Below, piece by piece: positions 1-10,499 of a DNA stretch of 64,000 nucleotides. The stretch is from Taenia hydatigena. Its lineage: Eukaryota; Platyhelminthes; Cestoda; Cyclophyllidea; Taeniidae. The number at the start of each line of letters is the position of its first letter. Position 1 is the first letter of the stretch. The notes under the pieces are model-generated. The model was not told the origin of the DNA. It searched no databases and worked only from the letters and a program-made list of their open reading frames with translations. The translations under genes and the position numbers were made by a program. The DNA is taken from contig JADWOT020000001.1 of assembly GCA_036345935.2 (NCBI GenBank), positions 27,542,837 to 27,606,836 on the forward strand, written 5' to 3'.

Positions 1-190
1 CGAGTCGATAACAAACTGACTGTAGGGCGTGACTGTGGCTCCGGGTTAACCAGCAGCTACTTAGCCCCATGATTCACTAACGGCTACCACCTGCCTCTTT
101 TGCCTATTTAGTACACCTGCCATGCTCTCAACAAGCTTCCAGCCAACCAGCTAGACCCGATTACAACCAAGTGAGAAAGGAAGCAAATTT
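1..190 (+). repeat. Diverged repeat, related to 1741-1850
   Basis: The stretch near 20-60 (GGGCGTGACTGTGGCT) and the 'ctctcaacaa...ccagcc' stretch near 125-150 recur at about 1745-1845, and in inverse orientation near 41.8-41.9 kb. No gene was recognised. The stretch from 190 to 1150 shows only short open frames and nothing I can assign. Confidence 0.45.
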
Positions 191-1149
191 TTAAATTAGC
201 TGCTGCATAACTTGTTGAATGACTGACTAGTTTATCAAATAACCAAATTATCATTTAACTGATGAATAAGTCCAAAGAGACTTATCCCTTGGCATGGGTT
301 GATGATTATGGTGATTAAATAGCAATTGACAACTTAGATGGACAATGCTCTCTACAAGAGTTCGTTGGGGTTTCACACAACCTGCCATTCAGTTGCACAA
401 ATTGCTGAGTGCGTGACTGGCCAAAGCAGCAGGCCAACTGAAAATCCGCCTAACCAACAGCTTGCGACTGTGTTACTTTGTCAATGTTCTCTGGAGTGCG
501 TCGATACCATCAATGAAATTTGGAACTGGAGATTCGCTCATCTTACCTCCCAATGGTGACGAAGTTGTATACCATGAATTCCTTAATTCGACTTATACGC
601 CCGACACAACCGTGGCTTATTGTAGTCCAATGAATAACTTATCGTAGAGACGAACTCAATGTAAGCCATTGTCTCCTCTTCCTGTCTCGAGGCTTCCGTC
701 TTAATTACTTGATACCCTCTGTTAGGCAAGTCTTTCCTTGGTGAAGACCAAATGCTTTTGGGATAGAGTCTTCAATGCTGCATTTTCCGACTAGTTTCCA
801 CTGATATGAAAATGTCATTCCCCTTGTCAACATCCGAGAGTTTAGTGCTGAATTGACCGTAGGTAGCTGTACTACTGAGAGGCCGACTGCTCATAATAAT
901 ACGACCAGACACTACCTCAAAAGCTGCTTAAATGTAGAGGTGAAATCCTTCAAAGGTTGTTGGTGGGTTGAGAAGCCGCTGGATAATTAATTCAACCCGA
1001 GGTAATTACCCCTTTGTGTCTATGCCTATGCTGGCTGACTAAACACCTTTGTCTGGTTTGTCACAGACTTCATTCCGACGACCCCATGGGAGATCTGAAG
1101 TCATCGAATACGAGGGCATTTGGCTAATGGGAGAGGTAGACGGTTCGAT

Positions 1150-2370
1150 GCATTGTAATTACTTCCTAATTTGAACATCAATCACATCGACATTTATTCC
1201 ATTCAGTGGAATGTCGCCTGGCCTTTTACCTCCTTGTGGTAGCTGGCATGATTCGAAGGCCAAACAATGAGTCTTGCAACTGTTGAGGAGCGGATTGTAT
1301 TCAATCCACAATTTTAATGTTAGTAAGGAAAAATAAACCTTAGTGCATCAGCAGCTCTACACTTTCATTCTTATGAACACGAGACGACGCGCTCTCCGCC
1401 GTCTCATTGTTCTCTTTCTCCCTCATTCTCCTTAGTCTCCTTCTCCAGTTTCTACTACTGCACGAAAACCGATACGACGTCTTCTCGTCTGCTTCCTCAC
1501 TTTCTCATTCACCTTGGTAATACGCCCTCTGCTCAACTATTCCCATCCTGTCCTTGTTCACTGTAACCATCTGGTCCTCGCTGTTACGAGCAGTCAAACC
1601 ATCCACCTGACTAACAGTCCTGATGAGACCCATCCCCTGGCACTGTAGGAGGTCAGCAGCTATTCCGCACCACCTACTCTATCAGGGGCGCTTGGACAGA
1701 CCATCAAATCAAATTGTTGATAGTGTCCATTGCAATCTAATAGTTGGGCGTGACTGCGGCTTCTAATTGGTAATCGCATTACCTGCTTTACTTGGCTATC
1801 CAATGAGCACATTAGGCTCTCAACAACCCACTAGCCAGTCAGCCGCCTCTGTGTGTTTACTTTATAGGCGGAAGTGGGTTCGCTCCTCGCATTCCAATGG
1901 ATCTCACTCCCTCTGGAGTGCCTTTCCAAGGCTACTACGAGGACAAAATTTGTGTACATGGTTTTGTAGGCCTTTGACGTTAGCGTAGCCCCAAACACAG
2001 AAACATCGTTGGCATCTCCAGCTAAAAAAGCCGGATTACTTTAAGTTCTCTTCTTCCACATTTCCACATGAGCACTTCGGGTGCTAGGGCCTATGCTAGG
2101 TTGTGTGACACTATTCACCCGAGTGGTAGAGCCCCACCACAACTCCCAAAACTGTGTTTGGTGTCAAACTACAACGACTCGAGACTGTTATGGTAGGAGT
2201 AGTGTAGATTGCCCGTGTCCTACCACCTACGATAACTTACAGATCCTGAGATGCTGATGTGGTCCTCGCTAGAAAGTACTTTGGAGGCTGTATCCACACC
2301 CACTCGCTGTTTCCTCCTCACACTTATTCGACTAATTTTCATCGTCTCTTACAGATTTTGAAAGATAGTT
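1150..2370 (+). repeat. Outer inverted-repeat block, left copy
   Basis: This block matches, in reverse complement, about 41345-42490. Checkpoints are the 'gtaattacttcctaa' stretch near 1157 against 42480, the 'cagcagctctaca' stretch near 1350 against 42280, the 'cagctattccgcac' stretch near 1658 against 41995, and 'gatgctgatgtgg' near 2250 against 41430. Similarity by eye is about 75-85%, clearly older than the P1 arms. No convincing gene lies inside. The first ~100 bp also resemble repeats at about 32.2, 46.57 and 62.16 kb. Confidence 0.7.
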
Positions 2371-3290
2371 TTGCCTTTTTTTCTGGTCTACTTTAGCCCA
2401 CACACATTCGATTTTCACCTGTGCAACCAAACTCGCTAATCACCCTTCCCTTCACTGTACTAAATGATACCAAAGTAACATACGTGCTTCTCTGCACCGA
2501 ACAAAGGACCTTTCAACACAACTTCTGCATAGCATCGGCCTCATGACATGGCGCCAGCAATCCACATAACAAGTAAAGCCACGGTCTCAACTCACACCGT
2601 TCCAGTTTGTGCAACTAATGCGCGTGCCTTTAGTATACTTCACGAGAACGATTTACTGGCTGACGAGGTCCAGATTTCTCCCACACAACACCTCTTAATC
2701 GACAGCCAGTGTGATGATTATTAGGTCGCCGTCCACTATGCTGTGTCCTTCAGACAACGCGACTGCCACAGTCTCGAAGAATGAGAGCTGAATGTTCACT
2801 TTGTTTATCGTCACGTGGCGTGATTGGCGGGTCTTCTTTGTCCTCCTCTGCGAGTCCACTGTACTGGCTTTGGTTAAGCAGGCGTTGACACGCTTCCATG
2901 GGCAGCCATACACCTCTCCTTTTGAGGCAGGCATGGAAAGGGAGCGATTTGTCAGCCTTACAGTCCATTTTGGGGCAGCAATGCATGTAGTAACACATGA
3001 AGTGTTGCTTGAGGTTGGCGTAGTGCAGCGCCATTTCTCCATGGACTTGTTGGAATTGTCTGACATCGATGACTTCTCCGCCATAGAGTCATGCCGTCTT
3101 CGCCTCAAAGATTTATCAGCCGGTCAAATAGCACTTTAGATGATCCGCTGGCTTACTGATCATGTAGGAGAGCAAACTCGTCTGCGCGACGTCTCTTTGT
3201 GCCTGCCAGTCATTCACTCAGCACAGCAGACAAGTTTACTCACTTAGTCACCTGCAAGTGCGAACCACCCTTGACTGGAGTAGCTGGATT
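2371..3290. other. About 0.9-kb segment absent from the inverted partner, with ORFs on both strands
   Basis: The inverted partner (41.24-41.40 kb) passes directly from sequence homologous to about 2360 to sequence homologous to about 3295, so this segment is an insertion here or a deletion there. It holds open frames on both strands: 2792-3139 plus (115 codons), 2695-3108 minus (137 codons) and 2750-3034 minus (94 codons). I recognise no family in any of them. The 94-codon minus frame has a Cys-rich stretch (CYYMHCC, then HACLKRRGVW). I cannot tell which strand, if either, is coding, and no duplicated flank was found. Confidence 0.5.
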
Positions 3291-3405
3291 ATGGGATGTG
3301 GGCTGCAACAAGATCAATAAGTCCCTTGCTCACGCCAGCGCGCTTTATATGGCACACGTTTTGTCCCGACTTTATTAAAAACGGGAAAGTACAGGAACAC
3401 TTAGA
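3290..3405 (+). repeat. Continuation of outer inverted block
   Basis: The 'gctttatatggcacacgtt' and 'tcccgactttat' stretches match the reverse complement of about 41240-41335. Beyond 3405 the homology ends. Confidence 0.55.
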
Positions 3406-4887
3406 AGATGCTTCAAGTACTGTAGCTCATCAGGGGTAGTGACTTTGGCACTGAGCGATTCCCATCTTTAAGAAGTCTAGCTCCCACTCCTCTTCTTTAT
3501 CTACTTACCCGCTCCCCCCATCTTGTAGTACCCTAACAAGTCCCTACCAATTCATTCCTCCGCATAGATACCCAATTCTTTCAAATAAAACCCATGCTCA
3601 CAGCTAGTTTGCGAATTCAAATGAGCTACTCATCTTCTCCAACACATTTAGCTATCCATCTGTCTCGTTAACCGGCCCTGTCAAATAAAGGGAAGACAGG
3701 AGCAATAACTCACAGCAGTGCACTCTCCTATGTGGCCAACAAAGGAAAAGAACTCATAGAAACTATCAACACGATTTAATACTGCCCCCTTTATACTTCT
3801 TGTCGGGCTTGTTGCGCTGACTGATGCAGCATTGCTTTGTTACATCTGTTGTACCGAAGCCATCAATGCGTCTGCACTCGATTAGGCCACGTTGATCGCA
3901 CCTTCCACCACTCGTTTGCCTACATACGAACAAGCATTAACACACTTTAGTGCTAAGCAGGCGACTTCTCACGCGGCAGTTTGTGCACGGCTTTCCCGTG
4001 TCCTCCAGCAGGCGGAAGTTAGGGACGCACACACACACTACTGAAATGGCGCAAGTAGCAATAAACACATGGACAGATTCCTTCTATGGTTAACAACCGT
4101 TTTATTCACGTAGGTGTTTCTAATACACTTCACCACGACTTCATTATGACCAATGGTCGTGTGGCAGCCAAGCACTAGTATGCTAGGACAATCAATCTTG
4201 TGATGGAATTTTCTGGATAAAGAGGAGGGAGAGGAAGGTAACTCATCAGGGCACCCGTATCAATGGTAATGCTGGAAGCAGTGAGACAACAAAACGTAAA
4301 GCCTTAAATGAGATTGTTGACAACAGTTCGACGCTGCCACCGTTTTTGAGACTGTCGTTAGACAGACACGCAGACAGGCATTGTGTGTAAAGCTCATGCT
4401 ATGCTGCAGCTGCCCCACCACGCTCTCGACTGCTGCTACCCTTGACTGCTGCAACTGATGGTCACTAATTTCACCTAGTGAATGTGATTAACCAAATCAA
4501 GCCCAGAAGATAAAAAAACCGCATACAGCTCATGACTCATTACTGTGACTCTTGAGAAAAAGGGATGACGCATCACGATTAATTACAACGGCAATGGGAA
4601 GCATTGAGTGCAGTAAGAGGGAGAAGCGCTACCACTTTAATGAACGAAAAATGAAGAGCTCTTCATGTGAGCTAAAATTTGTGCGAAGGCCAGTAGAGAT
4701 AAAAAATACTTAGAAATCAGTAGGTAAAATTAGCTACTTAAATATATCAGTAGCAGCACATGCTATCCTTAATTCAAGGAACACGTTTTCAGATCAGTGG
4801 TTAGATAATGTGCATAAAATTCAAAAGCCTATCAGAAAATAGACCACCTCAAGCTGCCACAGACAAACGCTAAGCATAATATAACCA
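3406..4887. other. Unassigned intergenic DNA
   Basis: I see only short open frames, for example 4260-4454 on the minus strand with no recognisable motif, and AT-rich stretches. If the USP-like pseudogene to its right continued in this direction, its UBA-domain and C-terminal catalytic exons should lie here, but I could not find them. Confidence 0.5.
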
Positions 4888-4968
4888 TCAATCTTGTTTT
4901 TCCTTATTAGGCATAGCCTCATCGTCAGGTTGAAGTCCAACGGCAGCACACAAAGCATAAATGTCTAA
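4888..4968 (-). pseudogene. USP-like segment 5 (short, broken)
   Basis: The frame LDIYALCAAVGLQPDDEAMP matches the USP5 stretch 'LDISQLRGTGLQPGEEELP'. An in-frame TAG directly precedes Leu where the family has Glu, a G-to-T change. The frame then runs to a TGA at 4890-4888. The linker between segments 4 and 5 (the ubiquitin-contacting 'TFGLDW' region) is not readable. Confidence 0.6.
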
Positions 4969-5294
4969 CTACGATCCACATTGCGCACGTCCATCCACCT
5001 CAGAACTTCAATCTAGCTATAACGGCTACATTCACCTTTCGCTACAGCCAATTCTTGCTCAGAGAACGCGCGCTGAGAATGTCGAGGAAATTATTAAGCG
5101 GAAAATACGAAGTGCCATCGTCCTTTCACCTGGCGGATCAGTGGTCGGAGAAATACAATTTTGCACTGTCTTTTGCACCCTTTAACCAAGATATAAACCT
5201 ATTTAAATAAATTATAATTACATAACATTTTCCAGCAGTCAGTACCTCCTAGCACCGACCTTCATCTTTCGTCACAGTGGAGCGAAATACTCAC

Positions 5295-5459
5295 ATCAAT
5301 GCCGATTTTTAGGTACGCCGGATCCTCATTCAAAGGCATCTTTGTCTTCTCTGTATCACTTTTGCGTTTCTCATGGGCTGCAATCTCGTCCGTATTTGTT
5401 GTCGCCTCTAAAGAATTCGGCAGGAAGAGAATTGTCTTCATTCGTTCCTTGTCTTGAAC
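5295..5459 (-). pseudogene. USP-like segment 4
   Basis: A 165-nt open segment between AACAG and GTGAGT. It aligns with the USP5 region after the zinc-free core ('R.DYI..LPVP...A.N.EEL..YE.K'): here RMKTILFLPNSLEA, then TDEIAAHEKRKSDTE. The frame stays open for all 55 codons. Confidence 0.75.
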
Positions 5460-5890
5460 CTGTTGAGGAGAGGACGATACATAGGTTGTTGAATCCAGAG
5501 TACAATGTTGAAAGCGATCGGAGTGGGTGGTTGAGAGGATTAGTGGACGGGATGGTTCGTTGGAGTAGGTAGGGAGAGAGAATGTGGTAGATGAATGGCA
5601 TTATGCCCAAGACCGGTAGGCACACAATTTGATGGGTGGAGGAAGGAATGGGGAATAAAGGGTCCACATAAACGCAAAGATAAGCAGGCCGAAGAGTGCA
5701 TCGTAAATGGTTGGTTTATTTGGTGAGTACATGAATGCAGTCCAGGTGGATGAGTGAAGAGGCAAGGAAGTAAAGCTTTGAACAGACTGTAGAAGGGATG
5801 CATGACAAGGCAGGTGAATTAATGCATAGACGATGAAGTCTTATTCGTAAAAAACTCAAGACATGCAGGCGGAGCAAGAGATGAATGAAC

Positions 5891-6102
5891 CTTCCCAGTC
5901 AAGCCACATTGAATACGGTCCTCCACAGCAAAAGCGAGCAAGTGCAGGAAGGAAGGAGTGCCAACCGTCGACTTTTCGTCCATCTCACGTTCCACTAGGT
6001 TAAAGAGGTGGAAAGGGGACTCTTGCACATCCTGCTGCTGCTTGCTCGCAAAATCCGCATTCGTACGACCCATGAGGTGACAAAACATGCATGGACAGAT
6101 GC
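5891..6102 (-). pseudogene. USP-like segment 3: QQDxQE helix
   Basis: After the acceptor ...GACTACAG the frame reads ICPCMFCHLMG, then SKQQQDVQES, then HLFNLVERE, then VEDRIQCG. This is the conserved USP helix that in USP5 reads 'RQQDAQEFFLHL.N.VER' and then 'VEEKIKC'. The usual 'QEFF' has become 'QESP', an unusual change in a core position. The donor at 5890 is GTTCAT, which is weak. Length is 212 nt, phases 1 to 0. Confidence 0.85.
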
Positions 6103-6227
6103 CTGTAGTCAAGCAGAATGAATTTGAAATGAGTGAATAAACCATCAGTTCAGGTTAGATTGAATAGATAGAGAGTGCATGAACTGATAAATAATTCTAG
6201 GACGAATGGATGGATAGAGAAGCTCAC

Positions 6228-6456
6228 CTGGTCGTTTGGACACCACCTCTCCTCCAATAATTTTACAAATCACTATGACTGGAAACCAGTAGACGCCAAA
6301 GCATAGCGCCTGACCCAACTTGCTCATCAGCAAGCCAAAAGACTCTACAGCAGCGGTAACACTTCCATTGCGTGCTATCGCACCCATCACCGACTCCACG
6401 AAGTTGGAAAAGGCGAAGGCATAGTGACTGCGGAAGACCTCTGTCGCGAAGAGAAC
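6228..6456 (-). pseudogene. USP-like segment 2: exon after the Cys box
   Basis: The open frame begins VLFATEVFRSHYAF and continues to SKLGQALCFGVY, matching the 'VLFS.PEFQ..Y' and 'KLGHGL.SG.Y' stretches of USP5/13. It ends at a GTGAGC donor (6227-6226) in phase 1, which fits segment 3. The base pair before the frame is GG where AG is expected, so the acceptor may be mutated, or the exon may start slightly upstream after a TAG near 6474. Confidence 0.75.
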
Positions 6457-6595
6457 CCGCCCAGAGAGATGGTCAACTATCAGACGGGCGACACAGAATC
6501 ATAAGCAAAACAGGGCTCGTAACATGGCTAAACACTAAATGATGGAAAAAGGAATGAATCGAGGAGCTCAAATGTTAACTCGATACTTTCGTCAC

Positions 6596-6866
6596 CTATA
6601 TAGCCGAATTAATATAGCACGTGTTGCCGGGATTAACTCAACCGGTCAGACTTGGCTCATTAAGCGGTGTGAGGGTGCGATCAGCCTCCTCCAGAGTCAA
6701 CCACTCTCCCAGTCGCTCTTTCGCCTTAAATTCCACCTCCATCACAGTGCAATCGGTCTTGTGCTGATTCTGCATGTCAATGCCAAAGGGAGCAAGATGC
6801 TGCGCCAACAGTAAGTCAGACACCATGTTTTTCTTCGTGTACGGGAAGATTTCAGCGGCCCGCAAT
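6596..6866 (-). pseudogene. USP-like segment 1: linker plus catalytic Cys box with stops
   Basis: The frame reads LAQHLAPFGIDM, then KERLGEW, then LTG, which is the stretch just before the active-site Cys box in USP5. TGA follows at 6640-6638, then NPGNTCYINSAI, the Cys box, with the catalytic Cys codon at 6619-6617. A TAG follows at 6598-6596, directly before a GTGACG donor. The family has Gln at that last position, so TAG is a simple C-to-T change from CAG, and TGA could likewise come from CGA. Confidence 0.8.
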
Positions 6867-7257
6867 CAAGAAAAGTCGGTCAAGTACGTCTACCACCTAT
6901 CTGTCCATTGATTGGCATTGCTACACCCATTCCTCTAACCAACCAGTCATTAGCCTTGATCTACCGAATCCACCCAATCATCAATTCGAAAATCGCCTCG
7001 GTTACTCAATTAGGGGTCCACTGCTGAGCTTTTCAACTATTCTTCCACTCATTGCCTCTGCGTTTACTGGTGGTGATGTTGGCGCCGTCGCTGGTGCTCT
7101 CGAAGAGTCAAGAGTAGTTCGCAGGCATTCAGTGGATTGACCTGCGGTCTCGATGGCAAACGCTCCAAATTCAGCTCAGGTCTATCAGAGGAGAGGTGAG
7201 AGGGAGAAGGAGGCAGTAGTTGGCGACAGAAAGAAAACAGTTGAATGAGAAATCATT

Positions 7258-7524
7258 TTAATCAAAGCCATTGATTACGCAGAACGCACTGCAGTTCCTC
7301 AAATGCAGCATCACCCTTCCCTCAAAAGTCATGGAGAAGGAAACAACTTCAACAATCCCAAAGTCTCCACTTAACCCGCATTGTTCACTCCACCACCGCC
7401 TTGGCTCCAAATCGACTTTCCTATACTCACTAACAACATCACCCTCCACCACAGTAGAAACTCTCGCATTCCAACTCCTCCAATCAACCCATTTCAGCGT
7501 CATGCGTGAGCATGCACAATTCAT
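7258..7524 (-). pseudogene. Unassigned exon-like frame, unit copy 1
   Basis: An 88-codon minus-strand frame is mirrored at 38705-38980 (plus, 133 codons in total) and partly at 52420-52460, where it frameshifts. Shared stretches include RMTLKW, DWRSWNARVSTVVEGDVV and GRVMLHLRN. It lies downstream of the CH exon in gene orientation. The copies differ by substitutions that mostly change amino acids, and one copy is frameshifted, so I see no sign of selection. No family recognised. Confidence 0.35.
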
Positions 7525-8419
7525 TGGAGGAGTGAACTGCTGAGTGCAAAACCACTCAAAGAAAAGAGATTTTTATCAATTGGTCAATGGACTGCGCCGC
7601 TGTGCCTTCGAAAAGCAAACACCTATCAATGCTTGCCAACATCGTCATCATGAGGGGAAAGGTCACATTGTTACTAGTTTTCGCCCCATCAAACCCTCCA
7701 TCCACCATCAGTTCACTCATTCAGCAAATCCCCTCCAACCTCCCCTCCAACACGCCTGACTCATTGCCAAAGAAGACTGCCCCACAACCACCTCACTACT
7801 CCCAGTAGCATCCCGAGCGCACGCATTTCTGCTCCATTCACCAACTAATCCACCTTACATTCCTCATCCATCTACTCAACCTCACCACAACTCACATCCA
7901 TTTCGGTTAAAGGGTTCGTGTTTAAGACTAGAATCGCTCACCAGAATAAAATTTCCCAGACACGAATTGAAATTATATTACCTTGTGAACTGTCGCCAAG
8001 TACGACCTGCCATCCAGAATTGTTGGATCCAACGACAGCCTAATCGAGTGCATGGATGCGAATGTAGAAGTGCCAAGAAAAATAGGACATCTACGCGACG
8101 AGTCGACGCAGCAGGTCCCTTCTACACTAGTGCAATTGATGACGCCGCAGGAGTCTCAGCCTCGGTCTCACCGGCGGTCGTGAAAGCGCAGTAGACCAAA
8201 GACATTGGACAAGGGAGAAATAACTCTTCACTGCACTCACACAATCAGAGGAGAAAACAATGTGGGACGGCAGTACCTCACAGAGGAGAGTCACAAGGGC
8301 CGATGATTTACTTTAAAATGATAATCTCGAAGCTTACTTGACCAATCAACCACATTCGTACTCAGGGTGAGCCCAAAATGCCAACTACTTATAAGCACAT
8401 GAGTAGAAAGGTGTAGCTG

Positions 8420-8520
8420 ATGACTTACACCAGACGCAGACCATCTCGTAAGTCCGCTGCGAACCAAGTTTGTCTCCCGTAAGAGGTAAACGCGGACCAG
8501 ACTTCGGCACACTTCCATTC
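8420..8520 (-). pseudogene. ASPM-like CH exon remnant, unit copy 1 (internally deleted)
   Basis: The minus strand reads VYLLRETNLVRS and then jumps to the final CH stretch encoding DLRDGLRLV, followed by GTAAGT. The roughly 80-bp middle with the FDFTVTNLAV core is missing compared with the other three copies. Confidence 0.65.
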
Positions 8521-8988
8521 AAGACTACAATGTCCGTAGCTGCCAACTACTACCATCGGGTCCAATTAGAGTCATGCGCAGACCCAAGATCGTGCTACTA
8601 AACAGCATTCAAGGCGCCAATGACTGTGGAACGTCCAGTCTTTCGAGCTGGTGTACGTATGCATACGCCACTTATCCGACGATGCTCGAAAGTGGACAAG
8701 TAATGCTCCTCTCAGTCACCTGCGTGTGGGCGTTTGAGCCAACGGTGCTAATGCGTTTAACGTTGCACTGTGGAAGCATGCATCGTCATCCACTAGAACC
8801 AGTCAGAGGAATGCATCTACTTTGCACTCCTGTCAGTGACTACATGGATGATGCACAACTAGCCTTCTGTAGAAGTAGCACTAGAGATCCGCGTGGTCCC
8901 AGCAAAACACACACAAGAAAGGCATTCTTTGCAGAATGTTTGTGAACATACGATAAATTATCGAAGTTAGGGACAACGCAACACTAAC

Positions 8989-9079
8989 AGTCCCCATTCC
9001 TCCACAGGTTTTTGATAAGCTCTACAGTATTCAATGGCGGCGAGGTGTCTCTACCCCACTCCTCAATATCCAACACATT
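8989..9079 (-). pseudogene. 91-nt conserved exon, unit copy 1
   Basis: Between ...ATGCAG and GTTAGT the minus strand encodes NVLDIEEWGRDTSPPL, then TVELIKNLWRNG. The exon length (91 nt), acceptor, donor and open frame are the same in all four unit copies (also 37153-37243, 50778-50868 and 57442-57532). The family is unknown. It lies upstream of the ASPM-like CH exon in gene orientation, so it may belong to the same gene. Confidence 0.55.
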
Positions 9080-9289
9080 CTGCATATGCAAAAGGGAGGA
9101 AGGAAGGAGGGCGCCTTTACTGCTTTTAACAGTGGCAATAGTTTAGCTTTATCAATGGTAGCAGCAATAATAATAACTAAAGAAGGGAGCGGGAAGGGAA
9201 GGGCAGGGCAGGGAAGGGGAACAAGTTCACGTGTGGTCTTCTGCACAGACGGGAGGGCGCTTCCAACCACCTCTTCCAAACATTCTATT

Positions 9290-9524
9290 TCCCGACGACA
9301 TCGGGCAGAGCACGGGCTGGCGCGTAAGTCGGTAAGCAGCGCCTCAAGACTGCCCATTGAAGCCATAGATCGTTGAGAGAGGATCCATCCCCGGCACTGC
9401 CGCCACTACCACCACCAACACCACCAATGACACTGCCGGCCGATACGGGAGCAAAATTAGTTCCAGCATTTGCCTCAATGTGTCCACGAGGCCACTCCGT
9501 GACACATTCATGCCGCTTGGCTCG
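9290..9524 (-). pseudogene. Gly-rich exon remnant, unit copy 1
   Basis: After the acceptor TTGTAG the minus strand reads RAKRHECVTEWPRGHIEA, then a Gly/Ser-rich run, then LNDLWLQWAVLRRCLPT. An in-frame TAG interrupts it shortly after (LPDVVGK, stop), where copies 2 and 4 stay open. No family recognised. Confidence 0.5.
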
Positions 9525-10499
9525 CTACAAGTGCAAAAGACGCCATTTCCATCACTTCACACACATCACTGCTTTCCCATCTTCTTCCACTCTCTCATCC
9601 GCCCAACACCCAAAAGGGAGGCTCATTCCAACCAAAATACGTCCTTACCACTACCATTTGTAAGTCCGCATAAACGAGCGCAAAATATTATTTCATGACT
9701 GACATTTCCATCCTACTACCTTCGCATTTTTCTAACCACTTTTTCTACAAGAAATCCAATTTAGAAAATCGAGGCCACAGCATTACTTAAGCACTGGCTG
9801 TAATCAGAGCCACCTTAGTCACACACTCGGGTGGAGCCAAATCAGACACATTTTCATATTTCTGTCAGAAAATTTGTTCCCTTCACTGCCATAGTCACAG
9901 CTTCCTCGAAAGTACCAGACCAGTCCCTGAAACAGCCTTCATCAGCGACTATGAAATATGCACATTCCAAAGCATCGTCCCTTACTACTGCGAAGGACCT
10001 ATTCAATCGCTGTGAACAACACCTAATCGCCACACTTCTCTTCCAACGACTTTTGAGGTGAAGGCGACAGTCTTTCAAAAGTGTCTACCGATCCGCCGTT
10101 TCTAGTGCCAAGTTAGGCTTTCGCATTAGTGAGGAACCAGCGTTCTCTCCCTGATTACAATTGGTAAGGTTAACATTTACACCCTTAAATGCGTTTAAGC
10201 CTTTCCAACCATTAGCTCAACCGCAAATACTGACTACTGCCAGCACTTTGAGGCTGCAAAATACATTTCCATCTTTTCCTCCAACACTTTCTGCCTTTCA
10301 AGATACAAGAAACCTGACAACCCCGATAGTAATTAGTCGAGGTGAGGTCGGAAACCACCTAAGCATTCTACCCCAGATGCTCCCCACACCGTCCTTTTCA
10401 ACTCCTTTTCCATCCATTCTCACTCCTCAGACTGAGTAGCAATAGTAGTCGGAGTAGCACGACAGCCGCTCCCCCTCCCCTAACGGCTCGAGCCCAGCA

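Larger units (their letters stand above)
4888..6866 (-). pseudogene. USP5/USP13-type ubiquitin carboxyl-terminal hydrolase, truncated pseudogene
   Basis: Read on the minus strand, five segments line up in order with the catalytic core of the USP5/USP13 (isopeptidase T) family, which disassembles free polyubiquitin chains through a peptidase C19 fold. They are 6866-6596, about 6456-6228, 6102-5891, 5459-5295 and 4968-4888. The third and fourth have good GT/AG borders, and the reading phases of segments two to four join cleanly. The ubiquitin-like variant zinc finger, UBA domains and the His box are missing. Segment one has two in-frame stops around the active-site cysteine, and segment five is preceded by a stop. 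The segment-two acceptor also looks lost. The family call is firm. That the copy is dead is an inference from the stops, unless they are sequence errors. Confidence 0.83.
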
